Positions 41,887 to 53,213 of a stretch of DNA of 64,000 bases are shown in pieces. The stretch lies in contig CM055066.1 of NCBI GenBank assembly GCA_029204045.2, forward strand, positions 14,146,484 to 14,210,483, written 5' to 3'. Below the pieces are notes generated by a model that searched no databases, had not been told where the DNA came from, and saw nothing but the letters and a program-made list of their open reading frames with translations. Numbering within the stretch: position 1 is the stretch's first letter; each line of letters opens with the position of its first letter. Made by a program: the position numbers and the translations under genes. The stretch is from Tillandsia leiboldiana. Lineage: Eukaryota; Streptophyta; Magnoliopsida; Poales; Bromeliaceae.

Positions 41887-43670
41887 AAAAGAAAGTTTCA
41901 TCCTCGAAACTAACACGGCTCAAAACGGAGTCTCTAAGCCAAAGGTAAGTATCCATCAACACAGTCTCCAACTCCCCAGTCGCTACTCACTCTCCGCATA
42001 GCGAGTCCAAAAGCTGGAAAAACCTCAGGAACTCCAAAAGACTAGGGACAAGGAAAAACAACCAACTCTACTCGTCCAAAACTACACGAAGTACGCCAAC
42101 ACAACCAACAAGAAAGGTAAAGGCCCCACCAGTAGGAAAGTCGTCAACCCCAACTCTCTATTTAGAAAACAACTGAAATTCACGAAAAGTCCAAAAATTC
42201 CGAAAAGACCAGTGCCTTCGCCCCAATCAAACAAGAACAGGTTCGGCACCGTCTCCATTTCTGGAGTAGCCTTTCGAAGCTTTCGTCCTGTTCGTAAATT
42301 TCAGCACAAGGGCGAGAGAAAGGGAGAGAAGTGTTGATGTCGTTCCTGCTGTGGCTACAAAAACGGAAGCTACGATCTAACCGTGACCCCTAGGGAGACA
42401 ACCTCTAGTCCTAATCGTCACCTACGCTCAACAGGTAGCACCTAACCCAAAACCGCTGAAGCCACTGCTGCAGGAAGGATACCTCAGTGACCTATGAAAA
42501 TGATCTCCTGTTGTCCAACTCGCGGGAAGGTCACTGTTCTCATTCCACAATCAGTCGTTGCACGCTATCGCTCCAACCGGTCCATCCCGTGTGCTCGATC
42601 AGAGTCTTGGAGCTGTCACCCAACCGTCACCTCTGCCGGTAAAATTCCAAGTCTCAACAGCACTAGACATAATCCATAAGGCTTCCCCAAGTGTACAATA
42701 CCAACAGGAACCTGTACCTCTAGTGCACGTGGTAACCACTCTATCTCCAAACTAGGTAGGGAAGCAAAAATACTCTAACTCAGCCTGTCGTAATGAAATC
42801 ATGCCTGCGACAATCCGATCCACTGCCATGGCGCCTTCCAACCGGGCGGCACAGACTCATCCGCTCGATGTGAGTGGTCGTCGCCAAAAGAACCTGAAGT
42901 CGCTCCTCAATAAAATGGGTCTTAAAGAGTCGCTCCATCGCTGTGATCCAAGACTCTGCCTCCCACGGCTCCAAGCTCAATCCTGCAAATCGGGGTGGAT
43001 CAGACTGCCGGGACTGGCTCTATCGATCAATGATGTCCCAAAGCTCATCTACTATCCGCTATCCACCCTGCCTCGGTGCCTCGGCACTACTCGTCGGCAC
43101 GGAGGGGGACTGTTCGCTCAATCGGTGCCACTGGTATAGCTGGAGATGTCACTACATGGGAAGAAAGTGCTGGAGGACACTCAGGCGGTACTGTAACTGG
43201 CTGTGCTCTCTACTCCAATAGGCGCATCAAACGTTCCATGGCCTCCTCCTGGAATCGGATAGCCTCCGACATCTGTGCCATCTAGGCCCCGTAACTCTTG
43301 GGTCTCGCTCTGCTCTGATAGCCCTGCCTCCTGCTGCTCGGGTTCCTCATCTGATGCGGGATGTGCCTTCTTCACTACACGACGTCTCAGGGCATCGTAG
43401 TCCACTGCACAATAACAAACATCAGGACACAATAACCACTCAACCCAATCCAGCGAAAGTCTAGGGCATGTCACCCATTCCACAGCATTATGTTGTCTGC
43501 AGCCAACATAATCGCTTAGGAGAATAAACATGCCAATCACTCATCCCGTCTCTTGGGAGAGGTATCACACTCAATCAGGACTCTCGCTAAAAGTCACGAC
43601 TCTCACGTAGTCATCCTAATGTACAACCACAAGCCTAGGGTTTCTAAAGTCCACAATGACCTACAACCTA
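41887..43670 (-). pseudogene. Broken gag and protease remnants of element H
   Basis: Read on the minus strand from the PBS: a gag start like LRRRVVKKAHPASDEEPEQ (43.40-43.30 kb) whose start codon is out of frame, then a gag core piece PWEAESWITAMERLFKTHF (about 42.97-42.91 kb). Next are pieces resembling the protease region (around 42.7-42.5 kb, ending like QQEIIF). A jump to 3' untranslated sequence with the CGAGGATGAAAC segment follows at about 41.90 kb. RT, RNase H, integrase and chromodomain are missing. Stops and frameshifts occur throughout. Confidence 0.75.
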
Positions 43671-43683
43671 GGCTCTGATACCA
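43671..43683 (-). other. Primer-binding site of element H
   Basis: The complement of TGGTATCAGAGCC lies 8 nt from the LTR end at 43692, giving the orientation of H. Confidence 0.92.
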
Positions 43684-43691
43684 CTCTAATC

Positions 43692-44200
43692 TGTCACGCC
43701 CCGGGGTTGAAACTGTGACCCGGGCTCGTCAACAGATCCGCCGCCCATACGGTGAACCCCGTATAGACGAAGCGTCTAACCTACAAAAAGAATGATACTA
43801 TAGCTATACAGATATCAGAGCTGGAAAGTAAACTACTGTAAAACAAAAATCCAATCACTATACAATTGGAAATAAAGATACAATATCCATCTCCCAAAAA
43901 CGATCAAATACAAAATCCTCTGATACAGAAACTCAGAACTCAACAGGGAGGTAAACAGAAATGATACATCAGTGTACAGGCTCTCAGTACAAGTCAGATC
44001 CTCACAATACAATAGTCTCTCAAAAGTGGAAATAAAGCTAATCTACTGACTGTACTACAAATCTCCAAAAAGGGGCCACCGCTATACTCCAAAGACGGGT
44101 AGGGAACTAGCTCGCGACTCCCTCGCCTCGGTCAGAAGGATCAGCAACAGGAGCAACAGGAACTGGAGAAGGGGTCCCTGGGAAAAAATACACCACAGCG
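43692..44200 (-). repeat. 5' LTR of element H, first segment
   Basis: It is near-identical to 38095-38606. It ends in CAGCG, the left copy of the target duplication made by solo LTR I. Confidence 0.88.
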
Positions 44201-44840
44201 TGTCACGCCCCGGGTGTAAACCAGAACCCGGGCTCGTCCACAGACCCGCCGTGCACACGGTATTTCCCGTGTACACGAAGCGCTGGTAACCTGCTCAGAT
44301 ATAAAGAAATAATGCTAGAGCATAAAACAGAGCTAAACTGAAACTAGTACATCTCAGACAAATGCTGAAAATAAAAGTACAATAAACTCTCAAGAATATA
44401 CATATGTCTCTCCCAGCTCACGAAGTAAATACAACCAGCTGGCCGCAGCCAGACCCAAAATAAAAGAAAATACAACCGTCTGAGTGTACAGGGGATACAA
44501 CAAAACTACAAAACTCGAGCTCGGGGTAGCAGCTAACTAGTCGGCGATCCTCTTACCTCGATCCTGGGAGGAAGGCCCCGCAACTCCGGCAGATGACTCT
44601 GCAAAACAAAGGGGACAAGAAAAGGGAAAAAACAGTGGGGGTCAGTACTACTATAAAGACAGTAGCCTCCCCTAGTGGGTAAACCTCAACACAAAACTCC
44701 TACCTGCCCACTAGGTCTACCAGAGACTAAAAGAATAAATGCGGTAACTATGAGTATGACTCCTGATAAAAGCTACCACTAATATGCCTCTACCTGCCCA
44801 GCTAAAGATAGCTAAATGTATGCATCAGAATATCGGAGCC

Positions 44841-45080
44841 TGCCACATCGGGTATGCCAGCCTACGCATAACACCGGTGTGGGATAGGAGTCTCAATGTC
44901 TGCCAAATCGGGTATGCCAGCCTACGCATAACACCGATATGGGACAGGAGTCTCAAGGTCTGCTAAATCGGGTATGCCAGCCTACGCATAGCACCGATAT
45001 GGGGTAGGGTTCTCAATGTCTGCCAAATCGGGTATGCCAGCCTACGCATAACACCGATATGGGACAGGAGTCCCAGGGTC
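44841..45080. repeat. 60-bp tandem repeat, four copies (solo LTR I)
   Basis: GGTATGCCAGCCTACGCATA begins at 44851, 44911, 44971 and 45031, exactly 60 bp apart. LTRs K and E carry this segment once (near 5910 and 58610, opposite strand), so the expansion is specific to this copy or its lineage. Confidence 0.92.
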
Positions 45081-46472
45081 TCAAGTCTGCAAATCGCGCA
45101 CTCCGCTCTATAAGGAAAAGTACCGTCTCCCAAAGGAAGCCCAAAACCCTCTCCCCGAAATCCAAGTATCTGACTACACTAACCCAGCCCCTGCTCTAAC
45201 CCGAGCATAATATCCCCTATGTCTAAGTGACTGAAGAAAGAATGCAACATGGTTTCTCCTAAGTCAATTCCAGCATGATAGTGTAGCAGAAAAAGGTGGC
45301 CTATCTAGGTGACCATTCAAGCATGCAAAAGTCATTATCTTGATGAACCATTTTAAGTACTCTAACCACATACCTCAGCCTTTCATTTAATCAATCAACA
45401 AGATAGGGATTTAGTATAAATTCCAAGTAATTCTACTACATGTTTAAAGCATGGACTCACCATTAATTAACTTGTAGTTTTCTAACAATGCGATTATCAA
45501 TGAAGAAATCAGGATTTCATACAAGCATGCTAGGTCCATCTCACAGATTTACTAACAGCATAATCAAGAGCATTCTAATAGGCCTAGTGATAAATCCCAA
45601 ATAAGAGGTTTACAACATCACCCACCTCGAGCGCTAATCCCAATTCCCAAAAGCGGAACCCAAGCTCAGTCCAAAACTCCCCACCAATCTGTACAAAATA
45701 CCCCAAAGGAAAACACATAAGCTACACATTCACAATTCCCAGAATCTGTCCCTTAATACCACAGTCCAGAATTCACCAATTTTTACCTGCGAAAAATGCC
45801 CAGAAAAATCCAAGGAAAATACTGTCGCGATCCTCGCGACGAGCCCGTCGAAACGAGTACCTGCACGCCCAAATCGGAGTTTCCGACGCTGAGATAAAAA
45901 TCCGACAAGGGAAACATCCCAATCCAAACTGTACCAAATTTCTGTAACAAAGAACCACAGAAAAAGGAGATTCTCACCCTCGGCCAAAAACCAGAAAAAT
46001 CTGAGAAAAATCCAGGAGACTCCTTGCGAAGTGTAGATGAAAATTGCCTCTTGAATCGCCTCGATCCGACGTCCGAGCGAAAAGATACGGCAAGAACACT
46101 GCGGTGCTGTCCAAAAGTCCGCGACAAAAAATGGGTCAAATGGGTGCTCAGAAAACTCCAAGATCAGCATGGAAATCGAGGAACCTCAAAACATAGGAGT
46201 TGAAGTCCTACCTGTCGTGAGTCCAACGGCGCAAGAATCGGTGAAATCCGATGTCGGGGTGAGTCGGAGGAGTCCAAACACTGAGAAGGGGCGAAGAAGA
46301 TCGCCGGGAAACAAGCGTCGCGCCGCGCCGTAAAATGGTGAACCTCGGGAAGAGTGCCTCCAAAAATCCTCAAAGTTCTCCAAAGGGTAGTGCACTGAGG
46401 GAGGAGAAACTTCTCAGAAGAAAGCTCAGCGAAAATGGGGTCCAAAAAGCCTACAGGACGAATGGGGGGAGC

Positions 46473-46480
46473 TATTTATA
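46473..46480 (-). promoter_or_regulatory. TATA box of solo LTR I
   Basis: TATTTATA on the + strand reads TATAAATA on the minus strand, preceded there by GGGCC as in LTR K. Confidence 0.75.
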
Positions 46481-46685
46481 GGCCCAGCCCACTATGCTGT
46501 CGGGCCGGGTTTTCGGGCGCAACTTTCGGGCGCACTGCGCCCGGAAACCCGGTCACACGCTTCCTGTCCGACGCGCCCGAAACTCCCAGGAGCGGCCACG
46601 TCACCCCCAAACAGGGGACAGCAAATCCCCGCGGTCGCCGAGTGCCGCGTGTCCCCTCGCGGTCAGCGGGGGTAGGTACGGCCGC

Positions 46686-46999
46686 CCAACCGCGAGGCGA
46701 CACGTGTCGCACTCGAGTGCGGCCGACCGCCCCGCCTGGCGCCACTGTGCACGCACAGTACCGAGGCGCCCCCCCCCCCCCCCCCCCCCGCGCACCGTGG
46801 ACCGCGCCCACGTGGGCTAACGAATCCGAAGCCGCCACGTGTCCTGCGCCCGGTCCACCGCAACCCCGCAAACCCGGTGAGCCATGCCGCGTGCGCCGCC
46901 CTATCAGGGCACGCCACGTGTCACCCGCCCGCGACCCATGCACCACCGCGCTACCCCGTGGACCGAGCTGCGTGAGCCGGCCAATAATAGGCCGCCACG
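46686..46999 (+). promoter_or_regulatory. ERSE-like array in solo LTR I
   Basis: An exact CCAAT-N9-CCACG lies at 46981-46999. One-mismatch copies lie at 46821-46839 (CGAAT) and 46900-46918 (CCTAT), and a weaker CCAAC...CACGTG pair starts at 46686. All lie upstream of the minus-strand TATA at 46473. Confidence 0.65.
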
Positions 47000-47329
47000 T
47001 GGCTCAGGCCGGTCCACGAGGCTCCCCCATGCACCGAAAAACCCCGAAAACTTCCGGAAGCCCGCTTTTGGTCATCCGGACTCCAAATTTAACAAGCAAA
47101 TAGCCGTTTTCAAGCGTTTTTCCGCGCTGAATCCAAATCCAACCTCAGATTGGCCCGAAACCTTTTCTAAAATTCGGCAAATGCAGCCGAAGGCCAAATC
47201 AGCTATCCAAGTCTCACAAAGTCCATCTGTGGCACCCCTTTGATGCACCATGGGCCAGACACCCCAACACTAGGTGTTCTACACAATGGATTCATCGGAA
47301 AGTTGCATGGGAAAAACCAGAACACTACA

Positions 47330-49756
47330 CAGCGGGTGTGAGAACTACATCCCACAGTAGTTCTCAGTGGGTACCGCAACCAAACCCGACGGTCTGCCCA
47401 CTAAGTCTACTAGAGGCATAAAGTAACAAATGTAATACTGAAAGGGAAGAGCTGGAAAATAACTCTACAGCTACTATGCCTCTATCTAAATGCTCAAGAA
47501 GTGGAACAGATGGAACATGATGCATCTACTAACTCTCAAATACAGTCACCCAATCTGCACTCACTGCTACATAGGGTCCAGTCAAACCTGTGCCCACCTA
47601 CTGCCGCACATCCATAAGAGGACGGGTCTACCGTAGGGTGTCTGTGACTGCCAAAATTGGCCCAGCCAGAGGGACTGCGTCGACAAGTCGCGATAGCAAA
47701 GTAACAGGCCCAACTCCGGAGGGGCGCGACCCCACCGAGGAAAGTATCTGCGCATCTCTGTCGAGCTCAATATGGCTCATGCAGGCTATAGTCCAATCCA
47801 CGATCAACAAGATCGACAATACCCGAATCACCTCTCTAACTCACTAACAAGGAACACTCGAACAGCTAGGACCGCTATCAACCCAACGGCTCCCAGAAAG
47901 AATATCAACTCGACATGCAACTCACTAGCAGGGTATACTCCACAACCGGCAACTATGAAGGGTCCGAGAACCCCGAAAGACTAGAACCTACAACCAAAAT
48001 CAAACAAGAACAGGCTCTAGGCATAGCCCCTCGTTGTTCTCGATCCAGAAAAAAGGCAACCCTTAGAACCCAGACCACTCGAATCATCTCGAGTGGGAAA
48101 GTTTATAGGAAGGTGACATTTATTACTGAAAGCCATTTTTCACTCAAACCCACACGGGGTGAGGACTAAAATAGTTTCTTTTTGAAAGCCATCTTGATTT
48201 GAGAAAAATCCATTTTTAATGATTTTTAGTTCTTTTTAGGAAAACAGTTTGAAAGCAAGTTTTATATCCAAACCTCAAAGGGCTAATGCCTTCGTCCAAT
48301 AAAAAAAAAACAGACTCCGGCGACCCTACGATGCTTGGAAGAAAATATTGGTTGACTAAAATCATGTGCGTGTCCAAAAAGGTTATGGATTCAAGGTCCT
48401 GCTATCACTGGTACACTACTGCCGCTGACATAGTGGCGACAAGGAAACAAAACATCCCGGGACCACCGTTCACCCAAACGGCTCCCGCCACAAATAAATG
48501 ACCAACTACATCTACCAGACTCCACTCTGCTCCCAAGCACGAGTGTAACATGCATCCCACACTAAATGGAAATCCCAACACTCGGCCCACTACCCGGGCG
48601 AGGATAACACTATGTCCAGGAATAAATATAACGTGTGGATGTCTAAAACATAAATAAACCTAGCCCAAGTGAGGATTTTCTACTGGTTTGGTTACACATG
48701 CAACATATGACGGGGTGCTAGGTCAAGTTCCAATAATAGCAGTTAATTTAACTAAAGCAGGATCAGGGAAACATGAATCAACAGGATATCGACAATAATA
48801 CAGGAAAGATGGCATCTCTCTCTCTCTAACATGCAATCTAATCCATCTCATGGCATATGTGTTCCCTATATAATAGAATAAGTAGATAGTCCATTGTTTT
48901 TGGAGGCGAAGCAACCCACATGGAAAAATGCGCGCTCCACAACAGAAATAACTTCCTCACAGTCCAACACTCCGCAAGACACCCAAAATCTACGAATTAT
49001 AGCAAAAAGTACCACATACAGAATCAAGATAGCAGTTCCAAAAACAGTAATGCTGTTTGCTACAACCAGCACAGAAATCGAGGAATTTCACCTCTGTCTA
49101 CTCCTCAGAAAAATCTAGAAAAATCACCTCTGCGATCCTCGCGATGAGTAGCCCCAAATCGAGTATTTATACATCTCAATCCGACCCCTGTAGGCCAAGA
49201 TAAAATTAGAACATCGCGGTATGTTAACTCCCTCCTATTCACAAGCCTGCAGCAAAACAGTCCCCAAAAAGCTTAATTATCACCTGCGAGATAAATTCTA
49301 AAAATTCTGATAAAAATACCACGGTGATCCGCGCGAAGCGTAAATATCAATCGAATCCTTAATCGTCGAATTCCAATGCTCGAGTGCAGAGATAAAATTC
49401 CATCAAGCCTCCGCTGTCCAGAAAACCACCAACAGGAAAGGGGGTTCAAAAATGCCTCGAAAACTATGCCAAAAATACAAAGAGAGATGAAGTAACCAAT
49501 AAAGTAATCGAAGGCGTACCTCTCGTGATCGCGCTGCCACAAAAATTGGCTCAAAATACCATCGGATTAATCCAGGGTGCCTCTCTGATCAAAAAGTGAC
49601 GGTGGAAGCCAAAATCCAAGAAACGTCGCAGTGCGCCGCGTCGCAGAAAGCGCGGATGTCGAGGGCTCTAAAAAATCTGAAAATCCCTCAGTAGATAGAG
49701 CACAAGATGAAGAGCAACTTCTCTTGGAAGCTCAGGCACAGATGGGCTCGGGAAAG
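47330..49756 (-). repeat. 5' LTR of element H, second segment
   Basis: It resumes LTR H (compare 38602 onward) after solo LTR I, the first five bases being the duplicated CAGCG. It stops at GGGCTCGGGAAAG, which in the other LTR continues GGCTCAAAATCG, because element J begins at 49757. The hairpin 2 arms are at 47342-47348 and 47357-47363. Confidence 0.88.
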
Positions 49757-52700
49757 TGTAGAGTACCGGGACTTCGGATAGTGCACCGACCTCGCAAGAT
49801 GGCGTGGTGCGGAGAAATCGCCTCGAGCGTGTTCCTTATTTGATTACAGCGGGGTTCGGAAGGTTCCGTACTGATGCGGAGGACCCAAAGGCAAAAAGTG
49901 AGTTGGAGTTGGCAATTACTGGAGCCGGTTTTTGGATTGAGCACACCGACTCCATAGTTGAGTTTTTTGAGTGGGAAAATCTTTGGACGTGTATATTTTT
50001 AGATTACAGCGGAGTTCAGGAGGTTTCGGATTGCTGCGGGAGCCCCGAAGGCGAAAAGTGAGTTGGAGTTGGCTAATTATGGATTAATTAATTAATTATT
50101 TTAATTGATTTAGTATGTGATGTGAAGAAAGAAAGAAAGAAAGAAAGCAAGAGAAGAGAAATAAAGGATTATAAGGGGTTTGAGTTATTTAATTGTTGAA
50201 GGGCATTTTGGTCTTTTCCTCACTCAGCCGCCTTACACCAGCCACTAATTAATTAAGTGCCACGTCACTTCTTCTTCATCTTCTCCAAACAGAGGATTTA
50301 AGCAAAAACAGAGGAAAGAGAGAAAGAGAGAAAAGATGGAAGAAGAAGAAGAAAAAAGAAGGAAAAGAGAAGAAATGGTAGAGAGGTGTGTTGGTGGACC
50401 TCCTGCTAGTTGCCGTGTGGAGCGAGCGGGGCACGCGCGCGTCGGGCTTCAACGTGGTATGTGTAGTTTTTTTTTGGGAGAGCTTGGGTTTTTATTCTTG
50501 GGTATTTATTTTGGTTTTTTGAGTTGGTGTGGCTGCTGCGAGGAGGAGGAGGCCGCGCGGGGGCGCAAGGGTGCGCGCGCGGCCGGCGCGGACTGCTGCG
50601 CGGGCGCGCATGGGCGCCGCACGCAGCAGGCGCTAGACTGCTGCGCGCGTGCAGCAGGGCGGGCGCGCCAGGGCGCCGCGCAGCAGGACGGGCACGCCTG
50701 GGCGCTGCGCAGAGGATGCGGGCTGCTTGGGCGCCGCGCAGAGGATGCGGGCCGCTTGGGCGCCGCGCGGAGGATGCGGGCCGCTTGGGCGCCGCGCGGT
50801 TGGCCCATGGGCTCCGCGCGGCTAGCGCCAGGGCACTTCGCGGGCGCCAGGGGCGCCGAGCGCAGCTGCACCCAGGCTGCAGGCACTGCGCGGGAGCCAT
50901 GGGCGCCGCGCAGCAAGGCAGGCGCCGTGCGGCGGGCCCAGGCGCCGCGCGGCAGGCGCGGGCGCCGCTCTGGCAGCGGCAGCGCCGCGCGTAGCGACAC
51001 TAGCGTGGGGTGTTTCTCGCGTGGGCGCGCGGCTTGTTCGTCGGTCGGAGCTGGATTTTGGCCGTTGAGTTCGTGTTTTGTGCCGTGACGAGACTGATGA
51101 GTTTTCCTTTTCCTCTTTTGTGCTTGGATCAGCAGTTTGGTGCGCGCGGTGAGCTGGGCGCCGCGCTAGCAGTTGGAGCCGACAATGAGCAGCGCGCGGA
51201 TTTTCTTCAGAGCTGTGGGGACTTTGGAGCTTGGAGTGTCCTGTCCACAGCACTTAGTGTGTGTTGTGAGATTTTTAGTGAGAGTGTGTGGGATTTATCT
51301 TGTGCTGAGAGTATTTTGAGAGTGTTGTGAGATTTGGAGTGTGCTGTGGACTTGTAGTGTGTGTGTGTGTTGTGTGTGAATGTTGTGTTGTGGTTTTGGC
51401 TGTGGAGTGTGCCAGGGAGCGCAGGGATTTTTGTAGAGGACTCGAGGCATTTTCCGAGCTTTCGGGGATTTTTTCGAGGTTCGCGGCAGTCTGCGCACGC
51501 GGCACGGTTCGGTGTTTCGGCAGATTTTGGACAATGAGCGGTTCGGCGCTTCCCCGACTTCAGCGATGCCTGCGGAAAGCGATCTAGGTGGGTTGGAATT
51601 TCTCCAAAATGTATGGAATGCCCTTTAATGCTTCTGAATGCAATTTGATCATGTTTATCATGTTATTTTTACTGTAGTAAAACCTGATAGTTGCCTGAAA
51701 TTTTCTAGAAAAAAATTATTAGAACCCCTGATTATTTTTAGCATACTCCTGATGTTATATGAGACTAGATTTTATGTTTTGTTTGCATTTTAATTGCACC
51801 TGAATCGTTTTAAAAATCGAGAAAACCCGTTTTAAGGAAAATCAACTTTTTAAATGTGGTTTTTAAATCATGAGTTCGCCAGAGGTGTGGCATAGGTTCA
51901 GGGTGCATTGGACCTCGTGCCTGGGGGCCGAGTGGGTACTTTTTTGAGTTTTCGAGATGAGCTCTAGTGTCAGGTGAGTTGAGGTTTATTATCGAGATTG
52001 TTGAGATTATTCTAGATCAGGGATTGTGCATTATCAGATTGAGTCGTGGAGGTGGTTCTCCGACTTAGCTTTGAGAGTTGGGGGTCTGGCAGATCAAGTC
52101 GTGGAGGTTTCACAACTTAGCCATGGGTTGTGCATTATCAGATTGAGTCGTAGAGGGTTCTCTGACAGATTATGGGAGGATTTGGGCATTACCTGATTGA
52201 GTCGTGGAGTCTTTTTCCGACTGAGTTGTGTTATTTGAGCATTGAGTTTCCGATCTGTTTGATCGTGGATCATAGCCTGCATGTGCCGCTTGTTGAGACA
52301 GTTGAGACTGATGAGATACTTGAGTTCGGTAGGGTCGCTCCCCTCGAGCTACGCCCTAGGTGCGTGTTGTTGATGCGACTAGTTGATACACTAGAGTTCG
52401 CTTGAGATTGAGATAGTCCGTGTGGGACGCCATACGTAAGTCCCGTCCCAGTGGGGATGAGGTGGCAGTAGGTTTGGCCCAGGCTTGACTGGACCATATG
52501 TGGCAGTCATTGAGATTGGGTGATAGGAGAGAGTGATTGCATAGCATGTTCTTAGATGAGTTTTCCTTTGAGCATGATACTTGAGGCATATTAGCAGTAG
52601 CGAGTGTATGCATATTTATAGTAGAGTTTACTTGAGCATGATGATTGTGGCATGTTAGCTGTAGTTTTCTTTCAGCTTACCTTTTATCTATATCTGCATA

Positions 52701-53192
52701 CCTATCTGTTTGCCTCCAGTAGACTTAGTGGGCATACCGTGGATATTGGTGACGGTACCCACTGGGATCTACCTTCTGCAGTAGATCTCACACCCGCTGC
52801 GGTGACAGGTTATTGAGGTTGCTGTTCCGGCTTAGCACGCGCGGAGACAGCTGATCGAGGTGAGGACGTGGCCGAGTAGTTCTTTACCAGCATTGAGAGT
52901 CAGAGGTAGATGTACCCGGTATTTTGTTTTATGATTCCACTTTTGTACTGGACATTCTGAGAGATCTGTGAGGTTGTTTTATTTTATATAGGGTGTGAGA
53001 CTATGTATTGAGGATTTTTATTTATTTCAGATGTTCAGTTTGATTTCTGTAGTTTTTAGTTCTTTTTCAGCTCTGATACATGTTTAGATATAGATCTTTT
53101 GCAGTGTAGACTCTTCGTCTGTGCGGCAGTTTCCGTACAGACGGCGGATCTGTTGGCGAGCCCGGGTCGCAGTTCGACCCCGGGGCTTGACA
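49757..53192 (+). repeat. 5' LTR of element J
   Basis: The LTR is 3436 bp, from TGTAGAGTACCGGG to CCCCGGGGCTTGACA. It contains a GAAA microsatellite near 50125, a GA-rich leader near 50310, a GC-rich block with a 29-bp repeat (50700-50786), and the hairpin pair with GATCTAC (52766-52772) and GTAGATC (52781-52787). The 250-codon frame at 50336-51088 opens in the GA-rich leader. Its ATG is lost in the 3' LTR copy and overlapping minus-strand frames are just as long, so I do not call it a gene. Confidence 0.9.
50700..50786. repeat. 29-bp tandem repeat, three copies, in 5' LTR J only
   Basis: GGGCGCCGCGCAGAGGATGC-type units start at 50700, 50729 and 50758. The 3' LTR has a single unit near 61665, so the repeat number changed in one LTR after insertion. 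Confidence 0.88.
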
Positions 53193-53200
53193 GATTAGGG

Positions 53201-53213
53201 TGGTATCAGAGCC
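53201..53213 (+). other. Primer-binding site of element J
   Basis: TGGTATCAGAGCC lies 8 nt after the LTR end. Confidence 0.93.

Larger units (their letters stand above)
44201..47329 (-). mobile_element. Solo LTR I (K-related), with CAGCG target duplication
   Basis: The LTR is 3129 bp. On the minus strand it runs from TGTAGTGTTCTGG to CCCGGGGCGTGACA, like LTR K. CAGCG flanks both sides (44196-44200 and 47330-47334), and LTR H resumes exactly after it, so this is a full insertion later reduced to one LTR by recombination. It has a TATA box on the minus strand (46473-46480), an ERSE-like array (46686-46999), a 60-bp repeat (44841-45080) and a 21-C run (46769-46789). No genes. Confidence 0.93.
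38095..49756 (-). mobile_element. Element H: internally deleted Ty3/gypsy element (minus strand), interrupted
   Basis: On the + strand the order is: 3' LTR (38095-41874), polypurine tract (41875-41886), short interior (to 43691) and 5' LTR (43692-44200 and 47330-49756). The 5' LTR is split by solo LTR I and then cut by element J at 49757, so its remaining U3 should lie beyond J, outside the window. In about 260 bp compared (38201-38460 and 43798-44057) I count four substitutions plus a 2-bp indel. With about 1.8 kb of interior lacking RT and integrase it would have depended on enzymes from elsewhere. It sits in the gag of element G. Confidence 0.85.

Noticed and set aside
50336..51088. 250-codon frame in the 5' LTR of J
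   Set aside because: It opens in a GA-rich leader, its ATG is absent from the 3' LTR copy, it crosses a 29-bp repeat, and minus-strand frames of similar size overlap it.
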